Assembly: GCF_002879615.1 (NCBI RefSeq)
Contig: NZ_PNRF01000047.1
Location: forward strand, 39,388-103,387
Reading direction: 5' to 3'
Length of the DNA: 64,000 nucleotides
From: Billgrantia endophytica
Lineage (GTDB): Bacteria; Pseudomonadota; Gammaproteobacteria; Pseudomonadales; Halomonadaceae
The notes under the pieces were generated by a model. That model had not been told where the DNA came from, made no database searches, and saw nothing but the letters and a program-made list of their open reading frames with translations. The first letter of the stretch is position 1, and every line of letters starts with the position of its first letter. The translations under genes and the position numbers were made by a program. This document shows, in pieces, positions 33,595-41,310 of this stretch.

Positions 33595-34224
33595 TGTGTT
33601 TTTCTCCCAGGTCATCAGGGGCACGGGTCGGTTCATTCAACCGGTGAGTCGGCACGATACCGACTTGACGTGGGAAGGCCATACAGGGGCGGGGCAAGCA
33701 AGTCCTGTCGCGGCCACGCCCCGGTTCGCCCACACACGACGACCGGCTGGCGCGCCTAGCAATGACCCGGGTCGGAGACCCTGACTGCTTCTACCAGGAC
33801 ACGGAGGATGACGGAGATATCTCGTTGTTGCCGCCATCGCATTCACGACCAAGCAGATAGTATGCCAAGGTGAAAAAAGTCACTGGCGGCAATGGAGTTG
33901 GTGAGTGCTGGCGCCACGGGTGGCCATTCAGTGATGGCATGCAACGCACTTTTCTGGTGCATTGCTGAACATGCTGCGCCGCTGCAGTGCCCACTAACAG
34001 TGCTCTTTGCCAATGTTCTCGTCGCGCCGCAGCGATGACCGATGGATGCACCATTCCGTTTCATGCACGACGACGGTGGCAACGAGATTGTGGAAGGCAA
34101 TTTGCATGGCAAACATGACGGCACCCGATCGCCGTCCAACCTTCAACCATTCATCGGGAGTAGAAGCGGTCAGGGGAACGCCCCGGGACATTGCTCCGAT
34201 CAGAGATCATATGGGGACATAACC
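33595..34224. other. Divergent intergenic region between transporter operon and amidohydrolase
   Basis: This 630-base region contains no gene I can support; short frames on both strands look like noise. The promoters of both operons should lie here. A stretch at 33950-34000 is rich in GCA/TGC repeats with small inverted repeats (for example TGGTGCATTGC with ATGCTGC) but no operator is firmly identified. The IclR-type palindrome is absent. Confidence 0.5.
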
Positions 34225-35580
34225 ATGGGCTATCTGATTCGCAATGCCAGGGCGATCTTTTCGTCGCAGCAATCATCGGCCACCGACATGCGACTCCAGG
34301 GCAATCGCATCACCGCACTTGGCCGTGACCTGGCGCCAATCGAAGGCGAGCGGGTGATCGATGCCAGCGGATGCGTGGTGTGGCCGGGGCTGGTCAACAC
34401 GCATCATCACCTGGCCCAGTCGATCCTCAAGGGCGTTCCGCAAGGACTCAACCAACGCCTGGGAGAGTGGCTGGGTTCGGTGCCCTATCGCTTCTGGCCG
34501 AAGATCACTCCGGAACTGATGTATCACGCCGCGCGGCTAGGGCTATACGAGATGCTGCGTTCGGGCGTCACCACCTGTGCCGATCACCATTATCTCTATC
34601 ACCGCGACACCAGCCCGGAGGTCGAGGCGGCGGTGTGGCAGGCGGCCGATGAACTCGGCATACGCCTGGCGCTGTGCCGCGGTTGCGCCACCGAGGCCGG
34701 CAGCCACAAGGGCATGGCACGTCACGCCATCGTACCGGAGAGCCTGGAGCTGGCGCTCGACCGCCTTGAGAGCTCGCGCCGGCGTTATCATCAACCGGCG
34801 GGTGATGCCATGCGGCGACTGGTCGTCGCACCCACCAGCCTGATCCACTCGAGCAATCCGCGGAGCCTCGACGCGCTGGCCGACTATGCGCGGCGTCATG
34901 GCTTGCGGCGCCACTCCCATCTTCTCGAGGTGAGCTTCGATGAGACCCAGGCGCAGGAAAAGTATGGCATGTCGGCCATCGACTATGCGGATGCGCGGGG
35001 TTGGCTGGGCGAAGACGTTTGGTTCGCTCATCTGGTCAAGAGCGATCCGCACGCCATTGACCGACTGGCGCAAACCGGCACCGGCATCGCTCACTGCCCA
35101 ACCTCGAACTGCCGTCTGGGAAGCGGTGTCGCGCCAGTGCCCGACATGGCTCGTGCAGGGGTGCCCATCGGTCTGGGGGTGGACGGTTCGGCTTCGTCGG
35201 AGTCCGGCTCGATGTTGCAGGAAATGAATCTCGCGTGGCTGATTCATCGTGCCCTGGGCGGCCCGGAAGCCACCACTCTGGAGAGCGTGCTGAGCTGGGG
35301 AAGCGCCGGTGGTGCACGCATATTGGGACTGGACGATGTGGGTGAGCTGGTTGTCGGCAAGGCCGCCGACCTGGTGCTCTACGATATCGACCAGCCACGC
35401 TTTGCCGGCGTGCACTACCCGCTGATGGCACCGCTGCTATGTGCCGAGCCGGCCACGGTAAAATATGGCTTCATCAATGGCGAACCGGTGACCGTCGATG
35501 GGCGAGTGGCCGGCCTGGATGAAGGCGACCTGACCCGGCAAGTCCAACGCAGCGTCGAACGGTTGCTGGGCAGCGCTTGA
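34225..35580 (+). CDS. Amidohydrolase, 8-oxoguanine/isoxanthopterin deaminase-like
   Basis: The 451-residue metal-dependent hydrolase has His60 and His62 (LVNTHHHLAQS), His in RRHSHLLE, HCPTSNCRLGSG and the catalytic Asp in GLGVDGSASSE, as in the subgroup that deaminates 8-oxoguanine, isoxanthopterin or s-triazines. The C-terminal ADLVLYDIDQPRFAGVHYP is also typical. ATG 34225 follows ATGGGGACAT; in-frame upstream codons look non-coding. It is followed by a strong terminator. Substrate choice among heterocycles cannot be fixed by reading alone. Confidence 0.85.
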   Translation: MGYLIRNARAIFSSQQSSATDMRLQGNRITALGRDLAPIEGERVIDASGCVVWPGLVNTHHHLAQSILKGVPQGLNQRLGEWLGSVPYRFWPKITPELMYHAARLGLYEMLRSGVTTCADHHYLYHRDTSPEVEAAVWQAADELGIRLALCRGCATEAGSHKGMARHAIVPESLELALDRLESSRRRYHQPAGDAMRRLVVAPTSLIHSSNPRSLDALADYARRHGLRRHSHLLEVSFDETQAQEKYGMSAIDYADARGWLGEDVWFAHLVKSDPHAIDRLAQTGTGIAHCPTSNCRLGSGVAPVPDMARAGVPIGLGVDGSASSESGSMLQEMNLAWLIHRALGGPEATTLESVLSWGSAGGARILGLDDVGELVVGKAADLVLYDIDQPRFAGVHYPLMAPLLCAEPATVKYGFINGEPVTVDGRVAGLDEGDLTRQVQRSVERLLGSA

Positions 35581-35597
35581 ACTCGAATCGGCTCGGA

Positions 35598-35640
35598 CAC
35601 AGATGCCGGCAGCATTCATCGCTGCTGGCATCTGTGATTT
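35598..35640 (+). terminator. Terminator after the amidohydrolase
   Basis: A 16-base arm pair (35598-35613 with 35621-35636, one mismatch) with a 7-base loop, followed by ATTT. It lies 17 bases after the stop codon. Confidence 0.75.
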
Positions 35641-35644
35641 ACCT

Positions 35645-35950
35645 GACTTTCTCATGGCCATGGGATGCCCAACTCCGCCGGGGATGTCTTGGCGGTAACT
35701 GGCGGTTTCATGGCCCAGGCGGTCACCGATTGCCAGCGACGCTGCCTGCCGCGCCAAGTAGCGTGGAAGAACCGGCCCTCTTGGTGGCCATGCGGCGGAT
35801 CGTCCATGGCATCGAGATCCAACCAGACCTCCCGTGGCACCTTCGGGCAGGGACTCGAGGAAGACACCCACCAGGAGCCGATCCAGTGCGGCGGGATCGG
35901 CGACCCGCTGGTAGCGACCACGCGTTATGCACCGGACAGAGGCCTGTTTC
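35645..35950 (-). mobile_element. IS1380-type transposase remnant, catalytic N-half
   Basis: Minus-strand reading gives DPAALDRLLVGVFLESLPEG, and after a frame change VWLDLDAMDDPPHGHQEGRF. The latter is the first catalytic Asp block of IS1380 transposases (usually LD.DATDDP.HG.QEG.FF). The gene is frameshifted and cut on both sides. Together with 29350-29640 it brackets the oxygenase/transporter/deaminase module, with the same orientation on both sides. Confidence 0.65.
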
Positions 35951-36023
35951 CATTCTGTCGGTGAGATTCCCGGTCTAAAGGCGACTTAGCTTATCGCAAT
36001 GGAGCCATGCTTGAACAACACAT

Positions 36024-36038
36024 GTTCGGTATGCGAAC
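36024..36038. promoter_or_regulatory. IclR autoregulatory operator
   Basis: GTTCG-GTATG-CGAAC, a perfect palindrome with a 5-base spacer, lies 58 bases before the GTG start of the iclR gene. It is the best copy of the motif found also at 19783, 21002, 25826 and 29099. Confidence 0.65.
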
Positions 36039-36096
36039 ATATGCCGCAAATGACGCCTTGATCAATCAAGCGCCGGGTCAGTCAGCGGAGGCATAC

Positions 36097-36876
36097 GTGA
36101 CAGACAAAGGAATATCGACAGAGGACCGCGACTTCGTTACTGCCCTGGCCAGCGGGCTGGAGGTGATACTGGCGTTCGACAATGCCCACCCGCGGATGAC
36201 ACTGAGCGAGGTGGCCACTCGAACCAGCATGAATCGTGCCAAGGCAAGGCGCTTCCTGCTGACGCTCCATGCGCTGGGCTACATGCGCAAGCAAGGGCGA
36301 CATTTCGAGCTTGCCCCCAAGGTGCTTCAGCTTGGCTATGCCTTCCTCTCGGCCAATAACTATCGTAGTGTCATCCAGCAGGTGCTGGAGGACATCACGC
36401 TCGAGATCGGGGAATCATCTTCTCTGGGCGTGCTTGATGGTGACGACGTTATCTATGTGGCCCGCTCCTCGGCCCGTCATCGATTATTGGCAATTACCCT
36501 GTCGGTGGGCACCCGCCTGCCGGCCGCCCTCACCTCTCTGGGCCGCGTCCTGCTGGCCCAGCTTCCGGATGCTGAGCTGGATGCCTTTCTCGAGCAGGTG
36601 AAGCTCGAACGCCATACCGACAAGACCATCGTCGACAAGGCGGAATTGAAACGCCGTATCCTCGATATACGTCAGCAGGGCTATGCGATTGCAGACCAGG
36701 AGCTTGATTCGGGCCTGCGCTCCATTGCAGTGCCCGCCTTCGATGCCAACGACAAGCTGCTCGGCGCCATCAACATCAGTACCAATGCTGCCCGGGTCGA
36801 CTACGAGACCCTGAAGCAGCGGTACCTTCCGCTACTGCAGGAAAAAGCCCGGCAGATCCGCACCACGATCAGTTGA
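36097..36876 (+). CDS. IclR-family regulator (PcaR/PcaU/PobR-like)
   Basis: The 259-residue regulator has an N-terminal winged helix (MTLSEVATRTSMNRAKARRF, FLLTLHALGYMRKQG) and a C-terminal effector domain (SLGVLDGDDVIYVARSSARH, LPAALTSLGRVLLAQLPDAE, GYAIADQELDSGLRSIAVPA). It matches the subgroup that regulates protocatechuate and beta-ketoadipate genes. The GTG at 36097 is preferred over an ATG at 36007 because GGAGG precedes it and because the longer reading would run through the operator. It probably responds to a pathway intermediate such as beta-ketoadipate or a dicarboxylate and acts on the operator set from 19.8 to 36.0 kb. Confidence 0.9.
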   Translation: MTDKGISTEDRDFVTALASGLEVILAFDNAHPRMTLSEVATRTSMNRAKARRFLLTLHALGYMRKQGRHFELAPKVLQLGYAFLSANNYRSVIQQVLEDITLEIGESSSLGVLDGDDVIYVARSSARHRLLAITLSVGTRLPAALTSLGRVLLAQLPDAELDAFLEQVKLERHTDKTIVDKAELKRRILDIRQQGYAIADQELDSGLRSIAVPAFDANDKLLGAINISTNAARVDYETLKQRYLPLLQEKARQIRTTIS

Positions 36877-36899
36877 GCCACGAACCTGGGGCGCCTCGG

Positions 36900-37034
36900 A
36901 ACTAGTCGGTCGGATGCCCATGCCCTGGCCCATCGCGTTCCAGGTGCGCCACCCAGCCATTCCGCCGTTTCCTGGCAGTGCGCCGGCTGGACATGTACCA
37001 GGAAACTGGCGATATGCAGGGGATCGTTCGACAT
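36900..37034 (-). pseudogene. napD: napD remnant
   Basis: From ATG 37034 the frame reads MSNDPLHIASFLVHVQPAHC, then QETAEWLGG, the opening of NapD, the chaperone that binds the signal peptide of periplasmic nitrate reductase NapA. After ~30 residues homology ceases. No napA, napB or napC follows; the reading runs into the back of the iclR gene. Confidence 0.6.
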
Positions 37035-37255
37035 GGGCCATTTCCTCATTTGTCATTCTGATGGCGTCGTTGGGGCACTGGGCAAGACAGGCACCACAGC
37101 CGGTACGGGCCTCGCTATCGAGCCGAGGCCTTGGCGGTCGCCCCAACGTCAGGGGTAAAGCGGATAGCAGGCCGTGATGCAGGCATCGCAGCGCACGCAC
37201 CGGGCGGTGAAGTCGTCACTGGCCCAGGGGGGCCGCCGTACCGGGCCTTGCCAGC
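37035..37255 (-). pseudogene. napF: napF-like ferredoxin remnant
   Basis: Two [4Fe-4S] cluster motifs survive in different minus frames. ARCVRCDACITACYPLYP (about 37215-37160, then TGA) and ARTGCGACLAQCPNDAIRMT (about 37110-37050). Both are typical of NapF/polyferredoxins. Parts between and before are missing, so the gene is dead. It sits directly upstream of the napD remnant, the natural napF-napD order. Confidence 0.55.
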
Positions 37256-37279
37256 ACTTGTTACACAAACACAACGAAG

Positions 37280-37307
37280 CGGGCCCACCGTTCTTTTGGC
37301 GGGCCCG
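37280..37307 (-). terminator. aroQ terminator
   Basis: A 10-bp stem (37280-37289 with 37298-37307, one G-T pair) with an 8-base loop, followed on the minus strand by CTTCGTTGTGTTTGTG. It lies 22 bases beyond the aroQ stop codon. Confidence 0.65.
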
Positions 37308-37329
37308 AGAGAAGTGGCGAAACAGTCCT

Positions 37330-37773
37330 TCAGGATTTCGAGGCCGCCTTGATCACCGCATCCAGGGCGGCCAGGTAGCCCTGGCCGCCAAGGCCGGCGA
37401 TCACGCCATCGGCCCGCAGCGAAACGTAGGAGTGGTGCCGGAAGCTTTCGCGCTTGTGCACGTTGGAGAGGTGCACCTCGATGACGGTCCCCTCGAAGGC
37501 ATTGAGCGCATCGAGGATCGCCACCGAGGTATGGGTATAAGCGGCGGGGTTGATGATGATCGCCGCGGTACCGTCGAGGCGCGCCGCCTGGATGAGGTCG
37601 ATCAGCTCGCCCTCGTGGTTGCTCTGCCGTGCCCTGATATCCCAGCCGTTGACCGCGGCTTTCTCGTAAAGGGAGTTGTTGATGTCGTCCAGGGACTCGA
37701 AACCATAGATTTCCGGCTGGCGTGTCCCCAGCAGGTTGAGGTTGGGGCCGTGGAGTACCAGTGCCTTGTTCAT
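37330..37773 (-). CDS. aroQ: 3-dehydroquinate dehydratase, type II
   Basis: The 147-residue enzyme dehydrates 3-dehydroquinate to 3-dehydroshikimate in aromatic amino-acid synthesis or quinate use. The signature HGPNLNLLGTRQPEIYG, QSNHEGELID, NPAAYTHTSVAI and EVHLSNVHKRE are complete. It lies 40 bases downstream of glnE on the same strand and ends in a good terminator. It may work in either shikimate synthesis or catabolism to protocatechuate; the pca genes are 18 kb away in the accessory zone, so linkage is only suggestive. Confidence 0.95.
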   Translation of the reverse strand: MNKALVLHGPNLNLLGTRQPEIYGFESLDDINNSLYEKAAVNGWDIRARQSNHEGELIDLIQAARLDGTAAIIINPAAYTHTSVAILDALNAFEGTVIEVHLSNVHKRESFRHHSYVSLRADGVIAGLGGQGYLAALDAVIKAASKS

Positions 37774-37813
37774 CGGACTCTCTCTTCTGATGTTGGCGAA
37801 ATCGGTTGAACTC

Positions 37814-40792
37814 TCATGTCGACGGCTCGAGCAGTCGCTGCCACACGTCGATCACGGCCTGTCGGTGGGCCTGGAAGTCCTCACTGCGGCCGCGGGCCGA
37901 CTCACGTGTCAGCGAAGCCCGGTGAACGGCGCTGCGGTAGGCCAGGTAGGCCTCGCGCAGGCACCGACAGTCATCGTCGGGCAGGCGACCGGTGGCCTCG
38001 AGGGTCTCGAGGATGCGCATGTTATCGCTGTAGGCCAATAGCTCGGGTGTCTCGCTGCCCATCGAGAGGACGGCGAACTGGCAGAGAAACTCGATATCGA
38101 CCATGCCACCCGCGTCGTGCTTGAGGTCGAAGCCTTCGGCATCCCTGCTGCCCAGGTGATCGCGCATCTTGTGGCGCATCGCCACCACCTCCTTGCGCAG
38201 TGCCTCGACATCGCGGCTGCGTCCCAGTATCTCGCGACGCACCGCCTCGAATCCTTCGGCAATAGGCGGATACCCGGCCACCACGCGGGCCCGCACAAGC
38301 GCCTGATGCTCCCAGGTCCAGGCCTCGCGGCGCTGATAGTCGGCGAAGGCGCTGGTCGACGTGACCAGCAGCCCGGCACTGCCCGAGGGGCGCAGGCGCA
38401 TATCCACCTCGTAGAGCGCGCCTGCCGGCGTCACTGCGGTGAGCAGGTGAATGATGCGCTGTCCCAGGCGGGTGAAGAACACCGGCGTGTCGATGGACCG
38501 CGCGCCATCGGTACTGCCGCCGGAGTCGGCATCGTGAATGAAGACCAGATCGAGGTCCGAGCCATAGCCCAGCTCGATGCCACCCAGCTTGCCATAGCCG
38601 ACGATCAGGAACTCGGGCTCGGCTCCGGCGCGGGAGCCATCACGCCGCAACGGATAGCCGTGCTTGCGCACCAGGTGGCGCCAGGCCATGGCCAGCACCG
38701 CCTCCAGCAGCACCTCGGCGATATGGGTGAGGTAGTCGCTGACCTTCATCAGATGCCGGGTGCCGGCGATGTCGGAGGCGGCAACCCGCAGCACATGGGC
38801 GTGCTTGAAGACACGCAGCGCCTCCAGGTGGGCCTCGTCGTCATCCTCGGGAATTCGACCCAGGGCCTGGCGCAGCTCGTCGGCGAGTCGTGTCTTGTCG
38901 GCGGGGGTGTAAAGTGTATCCGGGGTCAACAGCTCGTCGAGCAGCAGCGGGTAGCGCGCCAGCTGCTCGGCGATCCAGGGGCTGGCGCTGCATAGCCCCA
39001 TCAGGTGGCCCAGCGCCTCGGGGTTCTCGCGCAGCAGTGCCAGGTAGGCGGTGCGCCGCAGCACGGCCTCGACCAATGGCAGCACACGCTCCAGTGCGAT
39101 ATCCGGCAGCTCGCTTTCGGCAACCGCCCCCAGCAGCAGGGGCATCAAGGCATCGAGTCGCTCGTAGCCGATGCGCTGCATGGTCTGCACCTGACGGGAC
39201 TGGCGCAGCGTGGTGAGGCGTCGCAACGCTGTCTCCGGGTCAGCGAACCCCGCCCCGGCCAGTAGCGTTCGGGCTTCTTCCTCCTCGAGCTCGTCGTGCC
39301 ATAGCGACCGCCAGTCATCCAGGGAAGAGATACCATGTTCGGGACTCCTGGCGGGTCCCTCCATCTCCGCTTCCGGGTCGGCAATCACCGCATCGAAGTG
39401 CTGGCGTACGCGGGAGCGAACCTCGTCAAGCCGTGCCATCACGGCCGGCCAGTCCGCCATGTCCAGCGCCAGCGCCACGCGCTCCCGGGCCTGGTCGTCG
39501 TCGGGCAGGCTCTGGGTCTGGCGATCCTCCAGTGCCTGCAGGGCATGCTCCAGGTCACGCAGGAAAACGTAATCCGGCATGAGCTCGTCGGCCACCGCCT
39601 GGGGCAGAAGCCCCAGGCCAGGCAGCCGTTCCAGCGCGGTCTTGAGCGAGGTGACCTGCAACTCGGTGTCCCGCCCTCCGCGAATCAGCTGGAAGGCCTG
39701 GACCACGAACTCGATTTCCCGAATACCACCGGGGCCGAGCTTGATGTTGGCCTGCATGCCCTTGCGCTTCACTTCGCGATTGATCAGCGCCTTCATCTCG
39801 CGCAGCGACTCGATGGCGCCGAAATCCAGATACCGGCGGTAGACGAAGGGGCGCAGATTCGCCAGCAGTTCATCACCCGCATCCAGGTCCCCGGCCACCG
39901 GCCGCGCCTTGAGCATGGCATAGCGTTCCCATTCGCGGCCCTGGTCCTGGTAATAGCCGGCCAGCGAGGCGAAGCTGCCGACCAGCGGGCCGCCCTCCCC
40001 CAGCGGTCGCAGCCGCATATCGACGCGAAAGGCAAAACCGTCCGCTGTCACGGCGTCCAGGGCCGTGATCAGGCGCTGGCCCAGCTTGGTGAAGTACTCC
40101 TGGTGCTCCAGCGACTTACGCCCACCCTGGGTCTCGCCCTTCTCGGGAAACGCAAAGATCAGATCGATATCCGAAGAGAGATTCAACTCCCCCGCACCGA
40201 GCTTGCCCATACCCAGCACCACCAGGTGCTGCCCACTACCGTCGGCCCGCGCAGCGGGCCGACCCCAGCGCGGTTCGAGATACGCCTCCAGCCAGTACAG
40301 GGCCCCGTCCAGGCAGAGTTCCGCCAGCCGGGACACGGCGGCACTGGTGTCCCACATGTCGACATCGGCCGGGCGTGTCAGGTCGCGCCATACGATGCCC
40401 ATCATGCGGGCACGGCGGAAGCGCCGTATGGCCGACTGCATGGCGGCCTCGTCGTCAACCGCCTCCAGCCGCTCATCGAGCCAGTCACGCTGCACCTCTG
40501 TGCCCGGGGCCTCGTCAAGCTCTCCACTGGCGTCCAGGTGCAGCAGCCAGTCGGGATGGCGCACCAATGAATCGAGGACGAAATCGGAAATGGCCAGCAC
40601 CCGGGCGAGCTGACGGCGACGGCCGTCGCCGAGCGCCACCCAGCTCTCGGATGGCGGCTCCTGTCCGGTCAGCTCGGCGACACTGTCGGCCTGGGCCAGA
40701 CTGTCATGCAGGCGCTGCCAGGCTTTGGCCAAGGCTGGCCTGAGCACGGCGGGAACGTCATCGGTGGGCAGAAAGTCGTCGGGAAGGGGCAT
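37814..40792 (-). CDS. glnE: Glutamine synthetase adenylyltransferase/deadenylase
   Basis: The 992-residue bifunctional enzyme attaches or removes AMP on glutamine synthetase under control of PII. Two nucleotidyltransferase domains are seen. The first has LNLSSDIDLIFAFPEKGETQ near residue 200 (deadenylation) and the second GYGSDLDLVFIHDADSGGST near residue 750 (adenylylation), each followed by a FFTRLGQRII-type helix. Length and order match GlnE. A start at 40792 gives MPLPDDFLPTDDVPAVLR. Confidence 0.96.
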   Translation of the reverse strand: MPLPDDFLPTDDVPAVLRPALAKAWQRLHDSLAQADSVAELTGQEPPSESWVALGDGRRRQLARVLAISDFVLDSLVRHPDWLLHLDASGELDEAPGTEVQRDWLDERLEAVDDEAAMQSAIRRFRRARMMGIVWRDLTRPADVDMWDTSAAVSRLAELCLDGALYWLEAYLEPRWGRPAARADGSGQHLVVLGMGKLGAGELNLSSDIDLIFAFPEKGETQGGRKSLEHQEYFTKLGQRLITALDAVTADGFAFRVDMRLRPLGEGGPLVGSFASLAGYYQDQGREWERYAMLKARPVAGDLDAGDELLANLRPFVYRRYLDFGAIESLREMKALINREVKRKGMQANIKLGPGGIREIEFVVQAFQLIRGGRDTELQVTSLKTALERLPGLGLLPQAVADELMPDYVFLRDLEHALQALEDRQTQSLPDDDQARERVALALDMADWPAVMARLDEVRSRVRQHFDAVIADPEAEMEGPARSPEHGISSLDDWRSLWHDELEEEEARTLLAGAGFADPETALRRLTTLRQSRQVQTMQRIGYERLDALMPLLLGAVAESELPDIALERVLPLVEAVLRRTAYLALLRENPEALGHLMGLCSASPWIAEQLARYPLLLDELLTPDTLYTPADKTRLADELRQALGRIPEDDDEAHLEALRVFKHAHVLRVAASDIAGTRHLMKVSDYLTHIAEVLLEAVLAMAWRHLVRKHGYPLRRDGSRAGAEPEFLIVGYGKLGGIELGYGSDLDLVFIHDADSGGSTDGARSIDTPVFFTRLGQRIIHLLTAVTPAGALYEVDMRLRPSGSAGLLVTSTSAFADYQRREAWTWEHQALVRARVVAGYPPIAEGFEAVRREILGRSRDVEALRKEVVAMRHKMRDHLGSRDAEGFDLKHDAGGMVDIEFLCQFAVLSMGSETPELLAYSDNMRILETLEATGRLPDDDCRCLREAYLAYRSAVHRASLTRESARGRSEDFQAHRQAVIDVWQRLLEPST

Positions 40793-40891
40793 CGCCAGCT
40801 CGCCTTGTCATAACTCGGGTGCTTCCAGCATAACGAAGGTCGGCATCGCAGGCACTGCCACGAGGCCGGGAAGTGCCGACTATCGTGCTAC

Positions 40892-41263
40892 CTAGGCAAG
40901 AAGCTTCTGCCCGATGAGCAGAGCCCAGGTCAGCCCGGCAAGCAGCAGCGCCAGCATGACGGCGGCCGAGCCGATGTCCTTGGCGCGACCGGATAGCTCA
41001 TGGTGTTCGGTGCCGATACGGTCCACCACACTCTCGATAGCGCTATTGAGCAGTTCCACGATCAGCACCAGCAGGCAACTGCCCAACAGCAGGATCCACT
41101 CCACCGGCCCGTCGCCGATCCACCACGCCAGCGGTACCAGCATCACGCACAGGGCCAGCTCCTGGCGAAAGGCCGTTTCATGGCGAAAGGCGATACGCAG
41201 CCCCTTGATCGAATAGCCGGTGGATTTCACCAGATGACGCCAACCCGTGCTCCCATGCTTCAT
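40892..41263 (-). CDS. dgkA: Diacylglycerol kinase, prokaryotic type
   Basis: The 123-residue three-helix membrane enzyme phosphorylates diacylglycerol from membrane-derived oligosaccharide metabolism. The catalytic/ATP segment AFRHETAFRQELAL and ELLNSAIESVVDRIGTEHHE (Glu, Asn, Asp) are typical, and TM helices surround them. ATG 41263 follows AGGACGAAG; the open frame upstream overlaps dacB and is non-coding. Confidence 0.93.
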   Translation of the reverse strand: MKHGSTGWRHLVKSTGYSIKGLRIAFRHETAFRQELALCVMLVPLAWWIGDGPVEWILLLGSCLLVLIVELLNSAIESVVDRIGTEHHELSGRAKDIGSAAVMLALLLAGLTWALLIGQKLLA

Positions 41264-41310
41264 GATGACTTCGTCCTGCCTCGGCTCGTTGGTGCGGTTC
41301 GGAGTAACCC

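Noticed and set aside
33930..34010. A possible sigma-54 promoter with a TGGC element
   Set aside because: The expected TTGC at the right spacing is absent.
33837..34139. Short frames in the region before the amidohydrolase as small genes
   Set aside because: No ribosome site, no hydrophobic or domain pattern, and several frames overlap on both strands.
29350..35950. The two IS1380 pieces as halves of one element split by an insertion
   Set aside because: Read on the minus strand, the N-terminal piece lies downstream of the catalytic piece, so they are not collinear and must be separate copies.
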